From contig NC_015321.1 of NCBI RefSeq assembly GCF_000194605.1, positions 1,240,001-1,304,000 on the forward strand: a DNA stretch of 64,000 bases. The letters run 5' to 3'. Source of the stretch: Fluviicola taffensis DSM 16823. GTDB lineage: Bacteria > Bacteroidota > Bacteroidia > Flavobacteriales_D > Crocinitomicaceae. Made by a program: the position numbers and the translations under genes. Of this stretch, positions 17,321 through 26,254 are shown in pieces. Numbering within the stretch: position 1 is the first letter of the stretch; each line of letters opens with the position of its first letter. Below the pieces are notes generated by a model, which did no database searches, was not told the DNA's origin, and saw nothing but the letters and a program-made list of their open reading frames with translations.

Positions 17321-18199
17321 ATGAAACGCCAAACATTTGTAAAAGGTATGTTAGGATTTGCTGCATTGAGTGGATTGACTTCGGTTGGTTCCCTCGGAAA
17401 AATATTGAATGAGGAAGATTATACTTATCCCGTTCTCTTCATTGGGCATGGTTCTCCGATGAATGGTATTGAAGACAACCACTTTTCACAACAATGGAAA
17501 AAGGAAGTAGAACACTTGCCCAATCCGAAAGTGGTGTTGGTTATTTCTGCTCACTGGTTAACGAATGGAACCTACGTTACAGCGATGGAAAAGCCACAAA
17601 CAATTCATGATTTTGGTGGATTCCCCGACGAATTATTTGCTGTGCAATATCCTTCCCCTGGCTCTCCAGAATGGGCACAACAAACCAAATCGGCAGTAAC
17701 AAGCATAACCATTGGTCTCGATCACGAATGGGGATTGGATCACGGAACATGGACTGTTGTTCGACACATGTATCCAGCTGCTGAAATTCCAGTTATTCAA
17801 CTTTCCATTGATTACAATAAACCAGCGGAATATCATTATGCATTGGCACAAGAGCTAAAATCCTTGCGCAAAAAAGGAGTTTTGATCATTGGAAGTGGAA
17901 ACATGGTTCACAACTTACGCATGGTTGCTTGGGATAAACTAAACACTCCAAATTTCGGTTTCGACTGGGCGATAGAAGCAAATGAAACATTTAATAAGTA
18001 CATTCTGGAACGCAATCACCGAGCAATGATTGATTACAAAAAGATGGGAGAGTTTGCTCAATTAGCTATTCCAACTCCCGATCATTATTTTCCGTTGATT
18101 TATACCTTGGGCTTATCCGATGAAAAAGAAGAACTTGCATTATTCAATAACGAATTGGTAGGCGGTTCTTTAAATATGACTTCTGTGCGATTTGGGTAA
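17321..18199 (+). CDS. Class III extradiol dioxygenase family protein (4,5-DOPA dioxygenase / YgiD-like)
   Basis: The 292 residues contain the YgiD/LigB-type fold: LFIGHGSPMN, VLVISAHW, the long QTIHDFGGFPDELFAVQYPSPGSP region in order, LDHGTW, GSGNMVHNLR and the C-terminal PTPDHYFPLIY. The histidines in these motifs match the metal ligands and acid-base residues of the family. A 30-residue N-terminal extension (RQTFVKGMLGFAALSGLTS) looks like a signal or membrane segment, so the protein may be exported, which is unusual for cytosolic YgiD but seen in Bacteroidota annotations. Real substrate unknown. Confidence 0.85.
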   Translation: MKRQTFVKGMLGFAALSGLTSVGSLGKILNEEDYTYPVLFIGHGSPMNGIEDNHFSQQWKKEVEHLPNPKVVLVISAHWLTNGTYVTAMEKPQTIHDFGGFPDELFAVQYPSPGSPEWAQQTKSAVTSITIGLDHEWGLDHGTWTVVRHMYPAAEIPVIQLSIDYNKPAEYHYALAQELKSLRKKGVLIIGSGNMVHNLRMVAWDKLNTPNFGFDWAIEANETFNKYILERNHRAMIDYKKMGEFAQLAIPTPDHYFPLIYTLGLSDEKEELALFNNELVGGSLNMTSVRFG

Positions 18200-18222
18200 C
18201 ACAGAACGATTGTGTACTTTTG
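18191..18222 (+). promoter_or_regulatory. Promoter of murI, implying a leaderless transcript
   Basis: TTTG at 18191-18194, 20 bases, then TACTTTTG at 18215-18222. Only four bases (AGGT) separate the box from the ATG at 18227, so transcription should begin on or within a base or two of the start codon. Confidence 0.75.
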
Positions 18223-18226
18223 AGGT

Positions 18227-19054
18227 ATGTCTTCGATTGGTCCAATTGGTGTTTTTGATTCTGGCTATGGCGGTTTAACTGTCCTGAAAGAAATTCGGGA
18301 AAAGCTCCCTGAATACGATTTTTTGTACTTGGGCGATAATGCCAGAGCACCTTATGGCTCAAGAAGCTTTCCAGTTATTTACGATTATACCTGGCAAGCT
18401 GTTCAAGCATTATTTGACCGAGATTGTTCGCTTGTTATATTGGCATGTAACACCGCGTCTGCAAAAGCTTTGCGCAACATTCAACGAATCAAATTGCCCG
18501 AATTACATCCTGATAAACGAGTTTTAGGAGTCATTAGGCCCAGCACCGAAGAATTGGATAAACATTCCAAAACCAAACATGTTGGAGTTCTAGCAACCGA
18601 TGGAACCATTCGCTCAAACAGTTACCAAATAGAATTGGCCAAATTTGCACCCGATTTAGTCGTGAATCAGCATGCTTGCCCCATGTGGGTTCCGCTCATC
18701 GAAAACAACAAATTCGATAGCCCAGGAGGAATTTATTTTATTCAAGAGGATTTGGTTCAACTATTGGAAAAGGATCCGAAAATCGATACCATCTTATTGG
18801 CTTGTACGCACTACCCTATTTTATTGGATCAAATCAAAGGATTACTTCCTGAACAAATAGAAGTACTTCCACAAGGTCAAATTGTAGCAAATAGTCTTGC
18901 AGATTATTTGGACCGACATCCTGAAATGGCTGCCAAATGTTCGAAGGGAGGAAAGGTAAATTACTTGACGACAGAAAGTGCGGCAGACTTTAGCGAAAAG
19001 GCTTCTGCATTAATGAATGATGATATTCAAGCCACACATTTAACCTTACATTAA
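18227..19054 (+). CDS. murI: Glutamate racemase
   Basis: Converts L- to D-glutamate for peptidoglycan. The 275 residues show the family motifs IGVFDSGYGGLTVL (first Asp-Ser pair), FLYLGDNARAPYG, the first catalytic cysteine in LVILACNTASA and the second in ILLACTHYPIL, plus GVLATDGTIRSNSY. Fits the envelope block that starts with uppS and bamA. The start lies just after a promoter box (see separate entry), so the first codon may be the first bases of the mRNA. TauE/SafE follows after 10 bases. Confidence 0.96.
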   Translation: MSSIGPIGVFDSGYGGLTVLKEIREKLPEYDFLYLGDNARAPYGSRSFPVIYDYTWQAVQALFDRDCSLVILACNTASAKALRNIQRIKLPELHPDKRVLGVIRPSTEELDKHSKTKHVGVLATDGTIRSNSYQIELAKFAPDLVVNQHACPMWVPLIENNKFDSPGGIYFIQEDLVQLLEKDPKIDTILLACTHYPILLDQIKGLLPEQIEVLPQGQIVANSLADYLDRHPEMAAKCSKGGKVNYLTTESAADFSEKASALMNDDIQATHLTLH

Positions 19055-19064
19055 ATCCATTTCT

Positions 19065-19865
19065 TTGGTACTCATAATTACAGGATATTTTTTAGCACTT
19101 TTAGTTGGACTAGTCTTAGGAACCTTAGGCGGTGGTGGATCTATTTTAGCAGTTCCGATTTTAGTTTTGTTCTTTCAAATGGAACCCAAAGATGCAACGG
19201 TATATTCACTTTTTATCGTTGGAGTTACCTCCTTGTTTGGAGCAATTCAACATTTTAAATCCAAATTGATCAATCTAAAAAACACCTTGTTATTTGCAAT
19301 ACCTGCCGTAATTAGTGTTTCTCTTACCCGATTATTCGTTATTCCAAAGCTTCCTCCCATTATTCATGTAGGAGATTTCATTGTATTCGATTTGAATACC
19401 TTTATCATGGGCTTATTTGGACTTTTAATGATCTTGGCTGCTATTCCTATGATTAAAGGTCAAAAAGAACTTCCTTCAGCAAAAAAAAACCGACCAACTA
19501 TCTTGGTCATCTTTGGAGCAATCATTGGTTTTATCAGCGGATTAGTTGGCGCAGGAGGTGGATTCATGATTATTCCTTCCCTGTCCATCTTCATGAAAGT
19601 TCCAATTAAAAATGCCATTGCAACATCTATTGTGATTATTGCTATTAATTCACTTAGCGGATTTACAGCCGAATTATTCAGGCCTAATATCCAATTAAAC
19701 TGGGAAATTCTTCTTGGATTTACCTTAATTGCAGTAGCAGGATTAATGATTGGTCTGAGATTAAACCACCTGATTCAAGCAGCTAAACTCAAAAAAGCAT
19801 TTGGCGTTTTTGTATTAATTATTGGAATTACAATACTCATTGCGGAAATTGTAGCAATCCGATAA
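19065..19865 (+). CDS. TauE/SafE-family sulfite/anion exporter
   Basis: Integral membrane transporter of the TauE/SafE (DUF81) family, members of which export sulfite, sulfoacetate or related organic anions. The 266 residues contain about eight hydrophobic helices and both family repeats: LVLGTLGGGGSILAVPIL near the start and ISGLVGAGGGFMIIPSL in the middle. The first codon appears to be TTG at 19065; no ATG or GTG exists upstream before an in-frame stop that preserves the first helix. Ten bases after murI, so probably co-transcribed. Substrate cannot be told. Confidence 0.88.
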   Translation: MVLIITGYFLALLVGLVLGTLGGGGSILAVPILVLFFQMEPKDATVYSLFIVGVTSLFGAIQHFKSKLINLKNTLLFAIPAVISVSLTRLFVIPKLPPIIHVGDFIVFDLNTFIMGLFGLLMILAAIPMIKGQKELPSAKKNRPTILVIFGAIIGFISGLVGAGGGFMIIPSLSIFMKVPIKNAIATSIVIIAINSLSGFTAELFRPNIQLNWEILLGFTLIAVAGLMIGLRLNHLIQAAKLKKAFGVFVLIIGITILIAEIVAIR

Positions 19866-19932
19866 GAAGTAAAAAATCACCTTCTGCTTTATTAATTTCA
19901 CTTCCATTTATTTCTCCTTTCTTCAAATTCGA

Positions 19933-22341
19933 TCAACGCGATAAGAAGTGGAATGTTAAACTAAACTTAGCCGTGATATTATTTTCCACTTTTGGAGAAA
20001 TAATTCCTCCTGCATAATGATAAAACCCTCCAATTCCAAAACCAATTCCATTCAATACGATAACGCTATTCGCTAACAAACCTGCTTCTGCATATCCATT
20101 ATTGAGTGATTGAAAAACAATTGAATGACGACTTTTATCCTCATCGTTTCCGTAACCCAAAGCATGATGAATCGCAAATTGCGGACGAGTCCATTTTTTA
20201 CCAGTTTTAATAGCTTTGAAATCAAAACGCGTAAACAATGCCGCCATTCGTGACGAATAGTAAGTAGATGCAATCATTGTTTCAAATGAATTGGCTGCAG
20301 ATAATTTCCACATCCCGCCTGTTCCTTGTCCTACTTGTTGCAACAACAAGGGCGAATCTCCAGTTACAACCGTTCCCATCAACACATAAGTCAATTTACC
20401 AACCGCTCGTATCGGAACGATTTGTTGAACTCCTCCAGTAATACGAGCATAATCAATTTTTGCAGCAGTTACGCCTGGAATGCTCTTCGTGATTTTAAAT
20501 GTCAAAATTGGCCATTTAGAACCTAAAGAAATGCGTTTCGTTCCCAACGACATGACTTTATCGCGAATAGCCCAAGTCAACTCCAAAGAAGTTTCAGCAA
20601 TGTCGTAACGATCAACTGTTCCCATCGAGGCGTTCGACCATTGATAGCTATACCCTTCCGTAAAAGCAATACGCTGATAAGATCCTGACAATCGGAATCT
20701 CATTCTTGGAAAAACGTACCCCGAAAAGGCAATTTCTCCAATCCGCTGTTTATCCATTTGTCGGATATATACATCTCTATAAATCGTATTCAAGCGAGAA
20801 ATTACAGGTTCATAAGTTAATCCTGTTCCACCTCTTTCAATGATATCTTCCTGATAACGCGCTTCAAAATCTAAGAAATACTTAGGGACTAATGTTACTT
20901 TTCCGTACCCTCCATATTTCCACATTTTATCTTTAAATCCATAAGCGAAATAACCTCCAACTTGAAAGCGATCGGATAATTTTTCGCTCGTTTCCAAGCC
21001 CGCTCCTAAACGAAAACCTTCGTAATCTCTAAAATTCAACAAGCGAAGCAAGTCAATTTGCACATACCCCAATGGAATTTTTCCTTGCAACAACGATTGA
21101 AGCATTTTCAATTTTCCTTCTAAATTTTCCTTTTCGGAAATACTATCGATGACTTTATAAGTTCTTAAATCCTTACTATCCAAATCATACTTTCGCTTGC
21201 TGTCCCAATGGGTAGAATCTTTTTTATTCGCATCTCGGGCTGTTTCTACGAAAACGGCATTAAATCGTTGGTCTTTCAAATCGGCATCTAAAACCACATT
21301 ATCAATATACGTATTCCCCTTTCCGACGATATAAGCATCTTTCAATTTTGAACTCATCTTAAGTCCAGGGAAAGCAGCTTCTGTAGATAATTTGTACGGA
21401 AACCATTTTTTTCCTTCAAGCAATTCATATTCTTGAATAATTTTAACCTGAACTCCTCCTTCACTTGTAATTGCTGGCTCTGCGCTTACTTTCTCAACTG
21501 CATAGCCGCGCGTATTGATGTACAATTTCCCTTTCATCCCATCGAAATTTTTATCTCTTCGTGGTTGAAAACGAATGGTATATGTAGTATCTCCAGGAGC
21601 TGTAATAGTGGTGTCTTCGAGGATAAACAAATACCTACGAATAGAACCTAAGGCTAAGGGATTCAAATACGATTTTCCCAAAATATCAAACTGATTGTCG
21701 TAAAAATTAAACGATTGTAATTCATTAGCAAAGGCAGAAAACATTGGATCAGAAAATCCGGAAATACGATACGCGCTGATGACCTCTTTTTCTTTGAAAG
21801 GCGGCTTAAAATACTTGGTAGAAGTACTTTCTAACAAGAAAATATGTTGTTGATCGAAAAACTTACGTAAATCTACCAAACTAGTATCTTTTGTTGTATC
21901 CGAAATTTGTGCTAAAGCATCTTGATTAATCGTAAAAACAACCTTGCTGTAATTATCGCATTTGAAAGACACGTCTGATTTTGGGTGATTTTTCTTCCGA
22001 TTCTCAATAGCCAATTCCATGATACGCTCTGCTGGATTAACACCAGGCAAAATGACCACTTCCTCAATTTCACTAGCTTGTTCCGTCATATAAACGGTCA
22101 TGTCTCCAGTAATTTCTATCGTTGTATCTCGGAAACTAGTCATTTTCAAAGTTACTTGCGTATTTCCCGCTGGATTCATAAAACGACCATCCAAATCTGC
22201 CAAAAATGGTTTCCCTACTTTGGGATAAACCTTCACAAATGGAATCGGACTATGAGATGCTGACTCCTGAATTTGAACCTGTTGAGCGTATAAAAAAGAT
22301 GAGCTAAGAAGGGTAAGTAAGCTTAGTAAAAGGTATTTCAT
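19933..22341 (-). CDS. DUF5686-family outer-membrane protein with carboxypeptidase-like N-terminal domain
   Basis: An 802-residue protein: signal peptide (LLLSLLTLLSSSFLYAQ), a CarboxypepD-regulatory-like beta domain (about 20-95; PIPFVKVYPKVGKPFLADLDGRF), a DUF5686 core (RIMELAIENRKKNHPKS, FKCDNYSKVVF, STSTKYFKPPFKEKEVISAYRISGF) and a C-terminal beta-rich region of alternating residues that ends LTFHFLSR, as in a barrel. Members are widespread in Bacteroidota outer membranes and often lie near TonB-linked systems; no biochemical role is known to me. Single gene on the minus strand, facing murI-tauE. Confidence 0.82.
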   Translation of the reverse strand: MKYLLLSLLTLLSSSFLYAQQVQIQESASHSPIPFVKVYPKVGKPFLADLDGRFMNPAGNTQVTLKMTSFRDTTIEITGDMTVYMTEQASEIEEVVILPGVNPAERIMELAIENRKKNHPKSDVSFKCDNYSKVVFTINQDALAQISDTTKDTSLVDLRKFFDQQHIFLLESTSTKYFKPPFKEKEVISAYRISGFSDPMFSAFANELQSFNFYDNQFDILGKSYLNPLALGSIRRYLFILEDTTITAPGDTTYTIRFQPRRDKNFDGMKGKLYINTRGYAVEKVSAEPAITSEGGVQVKIIQEYELLEGKKWFPYKLSTEAAFPGLKMSSKLKDAYIVGKGNTYIDNVVLDADLKDQRFNAVFVETARDANKKDSTHWDSKRKYDLDSKDLRTYKVIDSISEKENLEGKLKMLQSLLQGKIPLGYVQIDLLRLLNFRDYEGFRLGAGLETSEKLSDRFQVGGYFAYGFKDKMWKYGGYGKVTLVPKYFLDFEARYQEDIIERGGTGLTYEPVISRLNTIYRDVYIRQMDKQRIGEIAFSGYVFPRMRFRLSGSYQRIAFTEGYSYQWSNASMGTVDRYDIAETSLELTWAIRDKVMSLGTKRISLGSKWPILTFKITKSIPGVTAAKIDYARITGGVQQIVPIRAVGKLTYVLMGTVVTGDSPLLLQQVGQGTGGMWKLSAANSFETMIASTYYSSRMAALFTRFDFKAIKTGKKWTRPQFAIHHALGYGNDEDKSRHSIVFQSLNNGYAEAGLLANSVIVLNGIGFGIGGFYHYAGGIISPKVENNITAKFSLTFHFLSR

Positions 22342-22349
22342 AGTATAAA

Positions 22350-22369
22350 TTGTCTTATTTATAAGACAA
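22350..22369. promoter_or_regulatory. 20-bp palindrome upstream of the DUF5686 gene
   Basis: TTGTCTTA and TAAGACAA form perfect 8-base arms around TTTA, nine bases before the start codon of the minus-strand gene. It could be a repressor site or a 5' leader hairpin masking translation. Confidence 0.5.
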
Positions 22370-22445
22370 ACTAAGTCAAAAAAAGTTACAGTTCTCCAAA
22401 AAAAAGAAGAAGTTTCGCCGTTCTTCCGTAAATTCGTTGAAGAAG

Positions 22446-23471
22446 ATGAGCACTTTTAAAGATCAAAAGAACATTGTAAAACAGTTGACTATTCGACGGA
22501 TTTGGAACGTTGTTGCACTCCGATTATCGTATAGTTTAGCTCGAATCTTCAAAATTGAAAGAAATTGGGGAAAGCCTTTCGCATTGAGCATTGAACCAAC
22601 AACGGCCTGCAACTTAGGATGTCCGGCTTGTCCAAGTGGTTTGAAAGCTTTCAGCAGACCAACGGGTAAGATCGATTTATCGAATCATCAAAATTGGCTT
22701 TCGCAAGTATCCAAATCGGTTTTTTACATCAATTATTATTTTCAGGGAGAACCATTTTTACATCCTCAATTTTTGGAGCTCATTCGGGAAGCAAAAAAAC
22801 ACAAAATTTATACGGCAACCTCCACCAATGCACATTTCATCGATTTAAAGAAAGCGAAGGAAATTGTCAATTCTGGTTTAGACCGCCTCATTATTTCCAT
22901 TGATGGCTTAACTCAAGAAACCTATGAGTCGTACCGTATTAATGGACAATTGGAGAAAGTAATTGCTGGTTCTAAAGCAATGGTTCAAGCAAAAAAGGAA
23001 GTTCAAAGCGAAACACCTCATCTCATTTTTCAGTTTTTGGTCGTAAAAGCGAATGAACATCAAATTGCAGAAGTGCAAGCATTGGCAACTGAAATTGGCA
23101 TTGATGAAGTGCGTTTCAAAACAGCCCAAGTCTACGATTACAAACATGGCAACGAATTGATTCCAGACAACGAGGCGTATTCGCGCTATGTGAAACAAAA
23201 AGACGGCACCTACCGCTTCAAGTACAAAGGTGGAAACAGTTGTTGGAGAATGTGGTCATCCAGTGTGCTTACTTGGGATGGACGCGTAGTTCCCTGCTGC
23301 TTCGATAAAGATGCCGAACATGCTTTGGGAAGTTTACAAGAACAATCTTTTGAAAGTATTTGGAATAGCTCTGAATACCGAACATTTCGAGGCGCTGTTC
23401 TCCGCGATCGGAATTCGATAGACATTTGTACCAATTGCTCAGAAGGCGCAAAGGTTTGGGTGGACGGATAA
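22446..23471 (+). CDS. Radical SAM/SPASM-domain protein
   Basis: A 341-residue radical SAM enzyme. The [4Fe-4S]-SAM cluster motif CNLGCPAC uses cysteines 55, 59 and 62, followed by the barrel (YFQGEPFLHPQFLELI, TNAHFIDLKKAKEIV, LIISIDGLTQETYE). The C-terminal SPASM region has cysteines in NSCWRMW, VPCCFDKD and ICTNCSEG that could bind one or two more clusters. SPASM proteins modify peptides or act in cofactor and lipid pathways; no small peptide substrate gene is visible beside it. The ATG at 22446 is preferred over the TTG at 22437. Confidence 0.87.
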   Translation: MSTFKDQKNIVKQLTIRRIWNVVALRLSYSLARIFKIERNWGKPFALSIEPTTACNLGCPACPSGLKAFSRPTGKIDLSNHQNWLSQVSKSVFYINYYFQGEPFLHPQFLELIREAKKHKIYTATSTNAHFIDLKKAKEIVNSGLDRLIISIDGLTQETYESYRINGQLEKVIAGSKAMVQAKKEVQSETPHLIFQFLVVKANEHQIAEVQALATEIGIDEVRFKTAQVYDYKHGNELIPDNEAYSRYVKQKDGTYRFKYKGGNSCWRMWSSSVLTWDGRVVPCCFDKDAEHALGSLQEQSFESIWNSSEYRTFRGAVLRDRNSIDICTNCSEGAKVWVDG

Positions 23472-23618
23472 TTATAAATAGACAAACTATCAAGATTAGA
23501 AATCTGTTTTCATCTTGATAATTGATAATTAATTCATTGATAATTCTATTGGATTGCAAGCATCATCTCAATTCGTTAAGCCACTCCCTCGTTACTGTCG
23601 CACTGACGTTTGGTGTAA

Positions 23619-23645
23619 CTCAGTCTTCAAAAGCTGCGCTTTTTC
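23619..23645. repeat. Short hairpin repeat shared with 62453-62480
   Basis: The sequence CTCAGTCTTCAAAAGCT followed by GCGCTTTTTC contains AAAAGC/GCTTTT arms. A near copy lies before atpA at 62453-62480 (CTCAGTCTTCGAAAGCT and ACGCTTTCTC). On the plus strand the T-run could end transcription of the radical SAM gene. Confidence 0.55.
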
Positions 23646-23646
23646 T

Positions 23647-23654
23647 TATATTTG
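23647..23654 (+). promoter_or_regulatory. -7 box of kbl
   Basis: TATATTTG, a perfect TAnnTTTG match, 19 bases before the ATG at 23674. No TTG lies at the usual distance upstream. Confidence 0.5.
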
Positions 23655-23673
23655 TAAAAAAATAACGCAGAGT

Positions 23674-24867
23674 ATGTACGGAAAAATAAAAGAGTACCTT
23701 TCAAATGAATTAACGGCTATCAAAGATGGTGGGATTTTTAAACGAGAACGCATCATTACTTCTCCTCAAGGAGCTCGAGTTCATGTGAGTTCAGGACATG
23801 AAGTTGTTATCATGTGTGCCAATAATTACTTAGGTCTTTCTTCTCATCCTTCCGTTATTCAAGCTGCGAAAGATGCTTTGGACACACATGGTTTTGGAAT
23901 GTCATCGGTTCGTTTTATTTGTGGAACACAAGATATTCACAAGGAATTGGAAGCGAAAATTGCGAAATTCTACGGAACAGAAGACACCATTTTGTACGCA
24001 GCGGCTTTTGATGCAAATGGAGGAGTTTTTGAACCTCTGTTTGGCGAAGAAGATGCAATTATTTCAGATGAATTAAACCATGCTTCAATCATTGATGGAA
24101 TTCGTTTGTGCAAAGCAGCTCGTTACCGTTACAAACATTCCGACATGGCTGATTTAGAAGCACAATTAATCAAAGCGCAAGATCAACGCCATAGAATCAT
24201 TGTCACTGATGGAGTTTTCTCCATGGATGGCGACATTGCTAAAATGAATGAAATTTGCGACTTGGCAGATAAATATGATGCATTGGTAATGACAGACGAA
24301 TGTCACAGTGCTGGATTTATCGGAAAAACGGGTCGTGGAGTTCCAGAATACCACAATTGTATGGATCGTGTTGATATCGTAACTGGAACTTTGGGTAAAG
24401 CACTTGGTGGAGCAATGGGTGGTTACACAACTGGAAAAAAAGAAGTGATTGAAATGCTTCGTCAACGCTCTCGACCATATTTATTTTCAAACTCCTTAGC
24501 TCCGTCGATTGTTGGTGCTGCAAATGCCGTATTTGACATTTTGGGAAGTTCAACGGAACTTCGCGATAAATTGGAAGCAAACACGAAATACTTCAAAGAC
24601 CGAATCATCGCTGCCGGATTTGATATCAAACCAGGAGATTCTCCAATTGTTCCAATCATGTTATACGACGCAGCTTTGTCTCAGCAATTTGCAGACAAAC
24701 TATTGGAAGAAGGCGTTTATGCAATCGGTTTCTTCTATCCGGTAGTTGCAAAAGGCGCTGCTCGAATCAGAACCCAAATTTCCGCTGCACATAGTATTGC
24801 AGATTTAGATAAAGCCATCGCTGCATTTATCAAAGTTGGAAAAGAATTGGGGGTAATTAAAAACTAA
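23674..24867 (+). CDS. kbl: Glycine C-acetyltransferase (2-amino-3-ketobutyrate CoA ligase)
   Basis: PLP enzyme of threonine breakdown: cleaves 2-amino-3-oxobutyrate with CoA to glycine and acetyl-CoA. The 397 residues show [31 protein letters not shown], the cofactor Asp in [10 protein letters not shown] (208) and the PLP lysine 242 in [14 protein letters not shown]. These favour Kbl over the related KAS-type enzymes (BioF, serine palmitoyltransferase). An in-frame extension to 23554 lacks homology and crosses the promoter box, so the ATG at 23674 is chosen. Threonine dehydrogenase is not adjacent. Converges with the PHP gene, their stops overlapping by four bases. Confidence 0.94.
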   Translation: MYGKIKEYLSNELTAIKDGGIFKRERIITSPQGARVHVSSGHEVVIMCANNYLGLSSHPSVIQAAKDALDTHGFGMSSVRFICGTQDIHKELEAKIAKFYGTEDTILYAAAFDANGGVFEPLFGEEDAIISDELNHASIIDGIRLCKAARYRYKHSDMADLEAQLIKAQDQRHRIIVTDGVFSMDGDIAKMNEICDLADKYDALVMTDECHSAGFIGKTGRGVPEYHNCMDRVDIVTGTLGKALGGAMGGYTTGKKEVIEMLRQRSRPYLFSNSLAPSIVGAANAVFDILGSSTELRDKLEANTKYFKDRIIAAGFDIKPGDSPIVPIMLYDAALSQQFADKLLEEGVYAIGFFYPVVAKGAARIRTQISAAHSIADLDKAIAAFIKVGKELGVIKN

Positions 24868-26033
24868 GCCAGTTTCTTCCGTTTTGGTTTCCACATGCGG
24901 TAAATCAAACGGAGCAAGAAATATATAACAACCGTAACAAATGCTCTGAACAACCATGTTTGGAGCATTTGTTCTTTGGGGACATTCAATGAATTCAGTG
25001 GCACTTTTTTCTCGTAACGAACAATCGGATTCAAATAGATAGAGCTCTCGTAATTTTTTGCAACCACTCGAATGTAGGTGTCCGAATCCTTTAATCGATA
25101 AAACGCTTTCGCCGACTTAAATGCCTTGTGTTTCACCACTCCATTTTGACCAATAAATAAAATAGTGTCGGCAGGAATTGCAAATTCAACAAACAACGAA
25201 TCACTGTTTAACTCACAACTCACGAAATCATTTTCACAGGTGTTGTATTCCGTGTAAACTCCAAATGCTTTTCCATTGACCAAATCATTCAATACAGGTT
25301 CTTTGGTTTTTCCATTACTTAAAATTACCGTCCAAACGCGTGCAAATTCATCGGCATCCGTACTATGAGAATCATCATCTGCCACTAAATACGACAATCT
25401 TCCAGCAGAAAGAGCAGCATCCCAATATTCATCAGAAATTCGAAAATGATTCAAGACTTCTACCAAATCATAATGCATGAGGTATTTCATATCATTGATA
25501 CTTCTCCCCATTGCCAATTTGGGATGCGCAATTGCAACTATTCCGTTTTGAGCCTTTATCGATTCAATGACTTTTTGTTGATGAGAAGTTGATTGAAGTA
25601 AAAAATAATCGGTGTAAGAAACCTTAGAGGCATTAATCGACAAACAATGTGTTTTGAAAATATTCAATCCATGTTCGTAAACAGGAATGTATAAAGGATC
25701 TTTTTTTCCAGTAGTATCAATTGAAAAATAGTTCGAAATCGAAGCTACATCATATTCCTTCTCCAAATAAGATTGGCGCGTTTTTTCAGGACTAAATTTC
25801 CCATAAGTAATCGACTTCCAGGCGGCAGAATGTGCGTGAAAATTTGCTTTTACGCGACCCGAATCGATTGATTGATATGGATTACTCCATTTTTTTCCCG
25901 TAAATGCAACTGGTTCCTTAAAATCATAAATAGTTGTGCTCAGATATTGAATACCAATAACCACAAAAAGTAAGAGCGCAATTGAAGCAACGAACTTCAG
26001 TAAAAATTTGGATAACCGAGACAGTATTTTCAC
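24864..26033 (-). CDS. Membrane-anchored PHP-domain phosphoesterase-like protein
   Basis: About 389 residues from a GTG start at 26033 (a TTG six bases upstream is an alternative). Layout: N-terminal membrane helix (about 10-30, [19 protein letters not shown]), a PHP metal-dependent hydrolase domain ([38 protein letters not shown]), a beta-rich region, and a second hydrophobic helix near the C-terminus ([18 protein letters not shown]) with a Lys/Arg tail. The HxH and D(D)SH motifs match PHP metal ligands. Substrate unknown. Both termini lie on the cytoplasmic side if both helices insert, leaving the catalytic part in the periplasm. Confidence 0.78.
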   Translation of the reverse strand: MKILSRLSKFLLKFVASIALLLFVVIGIQYLSTTIYDFKEPVAFTGKKWSNPYQSIDSGRVKANFHAHSAAWKSITYGKFSPEKTRQSYLEKEYDVASISNYFSIDTTGKKDPLYIPVYEHGLNIFKTHCLSINASKVSYTDYFLLQSTSHQQKVIESIKAQNGIVAIAHPKLAMGRSINDMKYLMHYDLVEVLNHFRISDEYWDAALSAGRLSYLVADDDSHSTDADEFARVWTVILSNGKTKEPVLNDLVNGKAFGVYTEYNTCENDFVSCELNSDSLFVEFAIPADTILFIGQNGVVKHKAFKSAKAFYRLKDSDTYIRVVAKNYESSIYLNPIVRYEKKVPLNSLNVPKEQMLQTWLFRAFVTVVIYFLLRLIYRMWKPKRKKLA

Positions 26034-26059
26034 AAGCAATCATTAAGGATTTAAAGAAT

Positions 26060-26067
26060 CAAATATA
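26060..26067 (-). promoter_or_regulatory. -7 box of the PHP-domain gene
   Basis: On the minus strand TATATTTG lies 26 bases before the GTG start at 26033. No -33 TTG at the usual distance. Confidence 0.4.
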
Positions 26068-26182
26068 GCCATTTGAGCTTATATAGTGCCGAAAAATGAG
26101 CCCTTAGTCCCGCTACAAGATTCAATTTATACCTGCTAAATTGGATTAATTAGTTAACGGTGTAAGAATCTAGAATAAAAAC

Positions 26183-26190
26183 TATCTTTG
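26183..26190 (+). promoter_or_regulatory. -7 box of the glycosyltransferase gene
   Basis: TATCTTTG, followed by TGCGC as in other flavobacterial start regions, about 64 bases before the ATG at 26255. No clear -33 element. Confidence 0.5.
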
Positions 26191-26254
26191 TGCGCTAAAA
26201 ATTCTGATTTGCATATACGCAAATTAGTAGTGATCAATTAACAAAGAAGAATCT

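Noticed and set aside
23554-23673. 40-residue N-terminal extension of Kbl
   Set aside because: It crosses the -7 box and a hairpin, and Kbl proteins begin at the residue matching 23674.
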